DNA from: an uncultured Bacteroidota bacterium
GTDB lineage: Bacteria; Bacteroidota; Bacteroidia; B-17B0; Aurantibacillaceae
Reading direction: 5' to 3'
Assembly: GCA_903923915.1 (NCBI GenBank)
Contig: CAIXZI010000336.1
Coordinates: 1 to 5,722, forward strand
Length of the DNA stretch: 5,722 nt
Positions 1 through 4,695 of this stretch are shown here, piece by piece. Positions within the stretch are counted from its first letter, which is position 1; the number at the start of each line of letters is the position of its first letter. The translations under genes were made by a program, and so were the position numbers. A model generated the notes under the pieces. That model saw only the letters and a list, made by a program, of their open reading frames with translations. It was not told the DNA's origin and did no database searches.

Positions 1-315
1 GCAAAACATCTGGAAGATTCTCGTGAACTTGCCATTAAACACCAAGTAAAAGCAAGTGGTTTAGATGAGCAAGTTTTAATAAACGATTCGGCACACGTAT
101 ATGGCTTGCTTTATGATATTGCCGGCAACAGCGCATCTGCCATACAATTTTATGTAACTGATAGCACCAAGCATTTTTTGCGCGGCTCGTTGTATTTTAA
201 TTGTCCGCCAAATATTGATTCGTTAAAAATTGTAATTGATTATTTACGTGAGGACATTATGCACATGATAAAAACTTTTAAGTGGAAAGAAAATCAGGTA
301 ACAGGTAGCAAGTAA
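1..315 (+). CDS. gldD: Gliding motility lipoprotein GldD, C-terminal part (5' end outside window)
   Basis: The frame is open from base 1 to a TAA at 313-315 and gives 104 residues. An ATG at 106 lies inside the domain and is not the start. The segments HLEDSRELAIKH, VYGLLYDIAGNSASAIQFYV, DSTKHFLRGSLYFN, PPNIDSLK and YLREDIMHMIKTFKWK match, from memory of the family, the conserved C-terminal half of GldD. GldD is a lipoprotein of Bacteroidota needed for gliding and associated with the type IX secretion/gliding apparatus. The lipobox cysteine would be upstream of the window, so it cannot be checked. The last residues after FKWKEN (QVTGSK) are encoded by a 7-bp tandem repeat, so the tail is probably not conserved. 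The next gene begins 22 bases downstream on the same strand, so cotranscription is possible. Identity is confident; whether this organism glides cannot be told, because gld genes also occur in non-gliding members. Confidence 0.86.
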   Translation, partial: AKHLEDSRELAIKHQVKASGLDEQVLINDSAHVYGLLYDIAGNSASAIQFYVTDSTKHFLRGSLYFNCPPNIDSLKIVIDYLREDIMHMIKTFKWKENQVTGSK

Positions 316-323
316 CAAGTATC
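296..323. repeat. Four-copy 7-bp tandem repeat over the gldD stop codon
   Basis: Four adjacent heptamers follow the pattern A-A/G-G-T-A-N-C: aggtaac (296-302), aggtagc (303-309), aagtaac (310-316) and aagtatc (317-323). A more diverged unit, atgtcta, follows at 324-330. The array supplies the last codons of gldD and its TAA stop (313-315), then runs into the intergenic gap. Short AAGTANC-type arrays next to genes are something I recall from other Bacteroidota genomes, but I could not search for them here. Confidence 0.7.
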
Positions 324-337
324 ATGTCTATCTAACC

Positions 338-904
338 ATGAAATTAAATCTCACTAAAAAAGAGCAATTACAAGCCAGTAAATGGGCTGGTGGCACAACT
401 ACGCAATTAGCTATTTTTCCTAAAGATGCCGTTTACAAAAATTTAGATTTTGTTTTTAGAATTAGCACCGCAACTATTGATGTAGAAGAATCTACATTTA
501 CCAGTCTGCCAAATGTTAATAGAGTTATTATGGTTTTGGATGGTGAGTTAACCATTCAGCATAAAAACCAATATAGCAAACAGCTTAAAAAATTTGATAC
601 AGATAATTTCTCCGGAGATTGGGAAACCACAAGTATTGGCAGAGTTGTCGATTTTAACGTAATGACGCGTGGTTCTGCAAAGGCTGCCGTACAAGGATTT
701 TCATTAGATGAGAATTTGCAAAAAGAAATTCGCCTTAACTGTGATGTAATGGCAATTTACGTTTCAGTTGGAGAAATTACAATTGAAAATATAAATTTAT
801 TTCAAGGTGATATTCTTCTAATAAAAAAAGAAAATAATAACGAAAAGGTAATATTGCTTGCGCAACAACAAAGTGATTTAGCAATTGCTTTCATTAATTT
901 TTAA
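338..904 (+). CDS. HutD/Ves family protein (bicupin-like)
   Basis: The product has 188 residues, close to the usual length of the family. N-terminal motif WAGGTTTQLAIFP (residues 16-28) corresponds to the family W-x-G-G-x-T signature. FVFRISTATI (38-47), STFTSLPNVNRVIMVLDGELTI (52-73) and DFNVMTRG (105-112) are the other hallmark blocks, the last being the conserved D-x-N-V-M-T-R. Members are cupin-fold proteins. HutD is linked to histidine utilisation operons in proteobacteria, with a proposed ligand-binding or regulatory role, and Ves of E. coli is the paralogue; no enzymatic reaction is firmly established. No hutHUIG gene is visible nearby, so a role in histidine breakdown cannot be inferred from context. 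The start at 338 is the first ATG before the family motif and has no Shine-Dalgarno sequence, which is normal in Bacteroidota. It lies 22 bases after gldD and shows no promoter of its own, so it may be read from the gldD transcript. Confidence 0.85.
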   Translation: MKLNLTKKEQLQASKWAGGTTTQLAIFPKDAVYKNLDFVFRISTATIDVEESTFTSLPNVNRVIMVLDGELTIQHKNQYSKQLKKFDTDNFSGDWETTSIGRVVDFNVMTRGSAKAAVQGFSLDENLQKEIRLNCDVMAIYVSVGEITIENINLFQGDILLIKKENNNEKVILLAQQQSDLAIAFINF

Positions 905-934
905 ATTTTTTGCAGAATTTGTTAGATTTTGCTA

Positions 935-1170
935 TTTCTTTTTGCTTGACCAAAAAGAAAGAAAAAGTCAAAAAAGTTCCGATCTCCAACACACAAGCTA
1001 AACTGCTCCGCGGACTTTCTGGCTTGCGCGCTGTTTCAAATGAAAATTATCTTCATCATAGTTTAGTGTTGTATTTTGCGTTAGGGATTGCAGTGGAAAA
1101 CCCGCAGCCGTAATCGGCGAGGATTTGAAACGTAAAGCCCGACGTTGGTAATCCAGCGGAACGCCCAAAT
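935..1170. repeat. Probable dispersed Bacteroidota repeat-like element (non-coding)
   Basis: This occupies most of the 340-base stretch between the HutD-family gene and the helicase. It opens with a perfect 10-bp inverted repeat (tttctttttg / caaaaagaaa, 935-944 and 951-960) around a 6-base loop. A GC-richer core follows (about 1005-1035 and 1084-1165), unlike the AT-rich surroundings. Two internal segments resemble each other: gattgcagtggaaaacccgc (1086-1105) and gatttgaaacgtaaagcccg (1122-1141). Sequences of the kind 'cttgaccaaaaagaaa ... gcagtggaaa ... gaggatttg ... aaagcccgac ... aacgccc' are familiar to me as a recurring intergenic element in Bacteroidota, often mis-annotated as small proteins. 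That is recall, not a search result. Open frames here (910-1113 on +, 998-1195 and 1056-1316 on -) look like by-products of the element. Boundaries are approximate. Confidence 0.55.
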
Positions 1171-1176
1171 GATTGC

Positions 1177-1216
1177 CAAATTGACTCATCATCAAATTGA
1201 CTAATTAATAAATTAG
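1177..1216. promoter_or_regulatory. Candidate operator: direct repeat plus palindrome at the helicase promoter
   Basis: The decamer caaattgact occurs twice, at 1177-1186 and 1193-1202, with starts 16 bases apart; the second copy contains the -33 TTG. It is followed by a perfect inverted repeat, CTAATT-AATA-AATTAG (1201-1216), inside the spacer between the -33 and -7 boxes. The arrangement would suit a repressor, but AT-rich palindromes also arise by chance, so the role is inferred. Confidence 0.35.
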
Positions 1217-1227
1217 CCTTATATTTG
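1196..1227 (+). promoter_or_regulatory. Bacteroidota-type promoter for the helicase gene
   Basis: TATATTTG at 1220-1227 matches the Bacteroidota -7 consensus TAnnTTTG exactly. ATTG at 1196-1199 fits the TTG-type -33 element, with 20 bases between the boxes, inside the known 19-21 range. Transcription would begin near 1232-1235, giving a leader of only about 10-13 bases before the ATG at 1245. The spacer contains a 6-bp palindrome (listed separately). Confidence 0.7.
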
Positions 1228-1244
1228 TAGGTTACTTTTTTTAT

Positions 1245-2810
1245 ATGAGTGAAGAAATTATAGAGCAAATGCTTGGGCATTCGGCGAAACCGGAAGACAC
1301 AAATTCTGTGAGCCAAACCACCGAACGGAAATTATATCCGTACCAGCAATTAGCTGTAGAAAATATCTATAAAAAACTGGCTGAATTACCGCCACATTCT
1401 AACTTGCTTTTTCAGTTGCCTACCGGTGGTGGAAAAACGATTATCTTTTCTGAAATTGCCAGAAAATACATTGAGCAATTCAACAAAAAAGTTTTAATTC
1501 TTACGCATCGTGTAGAGCTTTCTCAACAAACATCGTCGGTTTTAAATTCTATAAAAATACCAAACAAGGTAATTAACAGCAGCGTAAAAATTTTAGATAA
1601 AAACGAGCCTTACCTTGTGTATACAGCGCTTATTGAAACATTAAGCAATCGTTTACACGATGAAGATAATTTAGAGTTTTTAGATAACATTGGATTGGTT
1701 ATTGTAGATGAAGCGCACAACAATTCTTTTAGAAAAGTATTTAAACATTTTAAAGATGTAAATATTTTAGGGGTTACCGCAACTCCGTTAAGCAGTAATA
1801 AAAAACTGCCTTTGATGGATACTTACAATGCGCTTATAATTGGAGAGACCATCCCGTCTTTAATTGAAAGCGGCTTTTTAGCAGATGGGCAAACTTACTC
1901 GTATGATGTAAATTTATCTTCGCTTAAAGTGGGCTACACAGGTGAATTTACCACAGCTTCGTTAGAAGTGCTTTACAGTAATGCTTTGATGCAAAGTAAA
2001 TTAGTATCGGCTTACGAAGAGGTTTCTCTTGGTAAAAAGACCTTAATTTTTAATAGCGGTATTATTTCGAGTCGTTTAGTTTACGAAGCGTTTAAAAAGA
2101 AAAATTATCCGGTAAAACATTTAGATAGTACGTATAGCGATAAAGAGCGTTACGAAATTTTAGATTGGTTTCACAACACAAAAGATGCCATACTTACTTC
2201 GGTTAGTATTTTAACACATGGTTTTGATGAACCAGAAGTAGAAACTATTATGCTAAATCGTGCTACAAAATCATTGACGCTTTATCATCAAATGATTGGC
2301 CGTGGTAGTAGGATTACGGGCGAAAAAAAGAATTTTAAAATTATTGATTTAGGAAATAACTCTCGCCGTTTTGGCTTGTGGCAAATGCCAATAGACTGGA
2401 ACCACGTTTTTGTGGCGCCGCATATGTATTTAGAGCAGCGCTATAAAGATGAGTGGGATTATGAAACCGAGCGTGATTATGACATGCCGGAAGAAATTAA
2501 ACAACGCTTTATAAACTCGCACGACGAAGAATTTTTGGTGCGCGATAAATATATGTATGGCTTAAAAAAGGGATTGAAGCCACAAGTTGTTTTAGATCAA
2601 TCGTTAGAAGAACATTACGGCAAAATAAAAGACAATGCATCTTGTTTTGAAGAAGCAATTGAGTTAACAAACTTATTGCATGATGAAATTAAATACCGTG
2701 TAAAACAATTTGCAAAGTGTATTAATGCCACGCAAAATTACACCGACTGGCAATATCAAAACTACTTAACCCGACTGAACAGAAAAGTGGTTATTCTATT
2801 TGAAGAGTAG
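1245..2810 (+). CDS. DEAH-box superfamily 2 helicase
   Basis: The 521-residue product has a full set of SF2 helicase motifs. LYPYQQLAVENI (30-41) precedes Walker A PTGGGKT (59-65, Lys64). Motif Ia is LILTHRVELSQQ (84-95), motif II is DEAH (155-158) and motif III is TAT (178-180). In RecA domain 2, KTLIFNSG (265-272) is motif IV, SVSILTHGFDEPEVETIML (319-337) is motif V, and YHQMIGRGSRI (347-357) is motif VI with Gln349, Arg353 and Arg356. It should therefore be an ATP-dependent nucleic-acid helicase or translocase of the UvrB/XPB-like DEAD/DEAH group. Residues about 372-521 follow the core; they are rich in charged and aromatic residues and match no domain I recognise. No nuclease or methylase neighbour suggests a restriction or CRISPR role. 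Start: ATG 1245 sits 17 bases after a good -7 box, with no Shine-Dalgarno. The substrate and pathway are unknown. Confidence 0.93.
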   Translation: MSEEIIEQMLGHSAKPEDTNSVSQTTERKLYPYQQLAVENIYKKLAELPPHSNLLFQLPTGGGKTIIFSEIARKYIEQFNKKVLILTHRVELSQQTSSVLNSIKIPNKVINSSVKILDKNEPYLVYTALIETLSNRLHDEDNLEFLDNIGLVIVDEAHNNSFRKVFKHFKDVNILGVTATPLSSNKKLPLMDTYNALIIGETIPSLIESGFLADGQTYSYDVNLSSLKVGYTGEFTTASLEVLYSNALMQSKLVSAYEEVSLGKKTLIFNSGIISSRLVYEAFKKKNYPVKHLDSTYSDKERYEILDWFHNTKDAILTSVSILTHGFDEPEVETIMLNRATKSLTLYHQMIGRGSRITGEKKNFKIIDLGNNSRRFGLWQMPIDWNHVFVAPHMYLEQRYKDEWDYETERDYDMPEEIKQRFINSHDEEFLVRDKYMYGLKKGLKPQVVLDQSLEEHYGKIKDNASCFEEAIELTNLLHDEIKYRVKQFAKCINATQNYTDWQYQNYLTRLNRKVVILFEE

Positions 2811-2839
2811 TTTTAACCAAATAGATACATAGTTTTTTT

Positions 2840-2877
2840 AGCGTGTAAAGTTTGCATAACAAAAACTTCGCTTTTTT
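2840..2877 (+). terminator. Putative intrinsic terminator after the helicase gene
   Basis: A hairpin can form from AGCG (2840-2843) with CGCT (2869-2872) and AAGTTT (2848-2853) with AAACTT (2863-2868). It has a 4-base bulge (tgta) on the 5' side and a 9-base loop. T2872-T2877 gives a run of six Ts, the first of which is paired. It lies 30 bases past the helicase stop. The stem is short and AT-rich, so it is weak as a terminator. Confidence 0.4.
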
Positions 2878-2955
2878 ACATAGCACACTATGTTATAAAC
2901 TTGTTTCTACACTGTTATTATACACATTAAATTTCTATGCGCCTATATGTTTAAA

Positions 2956-2969
2956 ATGCGCAATCGCAT
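2956..2969. promoter_or_regulatory. Short palindrome upstream of the barrel gene
   Basis: ATGCG-CAAT-CGCAT is a perfect 5-bp inverted repeat with a 4-base centre. It sits 16 bases upstream of the candidate -7 box at 2986, where the -33 contact would be expected. ATGCGC also occurs just upstream at 2937-2942. It may be a regulator site; no factor can be named. Confidence 0.3.
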
Positions 2970-2985
2970 GGCTAAAATATTTTTA

Positions 2986-2993
2986 TACCTTTA
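2986..2993 (+). promoter_or_regulatory. Candidate -7 promoter box for the barrel/hydrolase pair
   Basis: TACCTTTA differs from TAnnTTTG only at its last base and lies 19 bases before the ATG at 3013. No TTG is found at the expected -33 distance; a palindrome occupies that place instead. This could mean dependence on an activator, or that the box is not real. Confidence 0.4.
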
Positions 2994-3012
2994 CTTCTTA
3001 AAAACAAAAAAT

Positions 3013-3660
3013 ATGAAAAAAATTCTTACACTTATCATTTGCATAATTTCTTTGCAAACATTTTCTCAATCGTTTTACAAAGGCGCTTTAGTTGCTAATT
3101 TAAATTATGGCTTTGATGTTTACCGTGTAAGATACCATACTGCATTAAAAAACAATGCAGGCGTATCAAAAGACACTACCGATGGGGCTGCTTCATCTGG
3201 GCCGAGTTTAGGTATAGAGTACGGCGTAACTAAATGGCTTGGTATTGGCGTATGCGGAAAGTATGATACGTACTTTACCAGTAAAGATAAATATACAGGT
3301 ATAAGGCCAAGTGTTAATGGCGGAGAGCTTGGTTTAATTGTAAATTTTCATATTGTACGTACAAATATATTTAACCTGGTTGCAGGGGTTGATGCAGGTT
3401 ATTCGCACTTAATCTATCGTACAAACGATGTGGTGGGCACCGAAGTTTATGGCAGTGGAAGTTGGTTTAATATACATTTAACACCTCGCTTTTATTTTGG
3501 TCGCTTTGGTATTTGCTCTACAATAAATATTCCGTTTATAAATTATCCTAATATGACAACCAGTAACGCTACACTTAACCAAACATTTATTTCTGCTTGG
3601 CATGCCTCTGGTTTTGGCATGACTTTTGGCATTCAGTACCGTTTTTTAAAAGCTAAATAA
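3013..3660 (+). CDS. Exported outer-membrane beta-barrel-like protein
   Basis: I choose the ATG at 3013 rather than the in-frame ATG at 2947, giving 215 residues. From 3013 the protein begins with a classic signal peptide, MKKILTLIICIISLQTFSQ, with likely cleavage after FSQ (residue 19). The candidate -7 promoter box at 2986 also lies inside the longer version. No lipobox cysteine follows the hydrophobic stretch. The mature part is built of short alternating polar/hydrophobic strands with many Gly, Tyr and Phe (for example SLGIEYGVTKWLGIGVCGKYDTYF, GGELGLIVNFHIV, NLVAGVDAGYSHLIYR, IHLTPRFYFGRFGI) and ends in GMTFGIQYRFLKAK. This resembles small outer-membrane barrel (porin-like) proteins of Bacteroidota. 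No specific family or transported substrate can be named. The hydrolase gene starts two bases after the stop, so the two are very probably cotranscribed. The hairpin region and weak promoter upstream mark this as the start of a unit. Confidence 0.75.
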   Translation: MKKILTLIICIISLQTFSQSFYKGALVANLNYGFDVYRVRYHTALKNNAGVSKDTTDGAASSGPSLGIEYGVTKWLGIGVCGKYDTYFTSKDKYTGIRPSVNGGELGLIVNFHIVRTNIFNLVAGVDAGYSHLIYRTNDVVGTEVYGSGSWFNIHLTPRFYFGRFGICSTINIPFINYPNMTTSNATLNQTFISAWHASGFGMTFGIQYRFLKAK

Positions 3661-3662
3661 GT

Positions 3663-4619
3663 ATGCGCTTTTTTATTGGTACTCTTTTTTTACTGGGCAG
3701 TTTTTTTGCGAAATCGCAAGCAATTTATTCAAACTCATTTGGTGATCCAAAAAACCCGGCTATTGTTTTTATGCATGGCGGCCCGGGCTACAACCCCGTA
3801 TCTTTTGAACTTGGTGCTGCACGTAATTTGGCTGATTTAGGGTATTATGTAATTACGTTTGATCAGCGTGGTTGCGGGCGTTCTAAAAAAGATTCGATAA
3901 CAGACCATTACAAGTTTAATAAAGCTAATGAAGATATAAATACCGTTCTTAAAAAATACAATGTAACACAAGCTACTTTTATTGGCCATAGTTGGGGAGG
4001 CACAGGGGCTATAAAGTTTGCAGAAAACTATCCCGAAAAAGTAAAGGCAATTATTTTAGTGGGCTCGCCACTTAATTATGAGTTAACTTTTAAAGCTATT
4101 ATACAACATTGCGAAGAAAAATTTAAACAGAAAAAAGACAGTGTGGCGCTTAAGCAAATAGCTTTTGTAAAGAAAATGGATACCACCAAACTTGAATATA
4201 GTGGCAGTTGTTTTATGTATGCCATGAACAGCGGTTTATACACACCTACTAATCCAAGCCATGAACGCACACAGATTTATGAGGAAATGAAAAAAAGTAA
4301 AAAGGCAGAATACTTAAGCAACATGACCTCTGACCCTGTGTATGGTTTTTACATGAACGAGCAATATACTACGCTTGATATGCGCTACGATTTAAAAAAA
4401 GTGCAAGAAAAAAATATTCCTGTTTACGCAATTTACGGAAAAGAAGATGGCTTATTTAACCAAGCCCATTTTGATATGATTAAAAAAGCAGTGGGAGATG
4501 CAAATTTTGTTTTGATCGAAAATGCTTCGCACAATGTTTTTATAGACCAAAGAGAAGTTTTTATACAACAAGTTAAAAAATTTCTCACTCCACCCCTGGT
4601 AGAAAAAACCAAAAAATAG
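3663..4619 (+). CDS. Exported alpha/beta hydrolase, prolyl aminopeptidase-like (S33 type)
   Basis: The product has 318 residues. An N-terminal signal peptide (MRFFIGTLFLLGSFFAKSQ, cleavage about residues 18-20) predicts export. The fold signature is complete: oxyanion-hole motif HGGPG (38-42), DQRGCGRS (67-74), nucleophile elbow GHSWGG with Ser110, acid Asp262 in YGKEDGLF, and catalytic His290 in NASHNVF. HGGPG followed by DQRG-x-G-x-S is typical of the proline iminopeptidase (S33) branch, which releases N-terminal residues, often proline, from peptides. Related exported enzymes act as esterases or general peptidases, so the substrate is open. A helical cap domain lies between Ser110 and Asp262 (about residues 140-245). 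The C-terminus is lysine-rich. It follows the barrel gene by two bases, which suggests one transcript and possibly a shared periplasmic or surface role. Fold and catalytic triad are confident; exact specificity is not. Confidence 0.92.
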   Translation: MRFFIGTLFLLGSFFAKSQAIYSNSFGDPKNPAIVFMHGGPGYNPVSFELGAARNLADLGYYVITFDQRGCGRSKKDSITDHYKFNKANEDINTVLKKYNVTQATFIGHSWGGTGAIKFAENYPEKVKAIILVGSPLNYELTFKAIIQHCEEKFKQKKDSVALKQIAFVKKMDTTKLEYSGSCFMYAMNSGLYTPTNPSHERTQIYEEMKKSKKAEYLSNMTSDPVYGFYMNEQYTTLDMRYDLKKVQEKNIPVYAIYGKEDGLFNQAHFDMIKKAVGDANFVLIENASHNVFIDQREVFIQQVKKFLTPPLVEKTKK

Positions 4620-4633
4620 TCGCTTTTTAATCC

Positions 4634-4667
4634 TTTGTTTTGTCAATCTGAAAAAAGGTTACTTTAG
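4634..4667 (+). promoter_or_regulatory. Weak candidate promoter for the sensor kinase gene
   Basis: TACTTTAG at 4660-4667 resembles TAnnTTTG with one mismatch in the TTTG part. TTTG occurs at 4634-4637 and 4639-4642, giving spacings of 22 and 17 bases, both just outside the usual 19-21. The 76-base gap after the hydrolase shows no convincing terminator hairpin, so read-through from upstream is also possible. Confidence 0.3.
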
Positions 4668-4695
4668 CTATGCCTAAATTGGTTTTTTATAAGGA

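Noticed and set aside
910..1113. 67-residue open frame on the + strand
   Set aside because: It lies wholly in the repeat-like block, begins with a lysine-rich stretch caused by the A-rich hairpin arm, has no start context or family match, and resembles spurious proteins made from the element.
998..1316. Two overlapping minus-strand frames of 65 and 86 residues
   Set aside because: They are antisense to the repeat-like block, the helicase promoter and the helicase start, and have no recognisable domain.
1245..2810. Helicase as part of a restriction-modification or CRISPR system
   Set aside because: No methylase, specificity subunit, nuclease domain, Cas motif or repeat-spacer array is present in the window.
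2878..2893. ACATAG-CACA-CTATGT as a separate terminator
   Set aside because: The Ts precede the stem rather than follow it on the + strand, and on the - strand the stem is followed by As, so it does not fit an intrinsic terminator in either direction.
2947..3012. Upstream ATG that would lengthen the barrel protein by 22 residues
   Set aside because: The extension would bury the signal peptide, and the candidate -7 promoter box lies inside it; the start at 3013 gives a normal exported protein.
4076..4646. Minus-strand frames of 64 residues each (4076-4270 and 4452-4646)
   Set aside because: They lie opposite, or almost entirely opposite, the hydrolase gene, which has a complete catalytic triad; no domain or start signal supports them.
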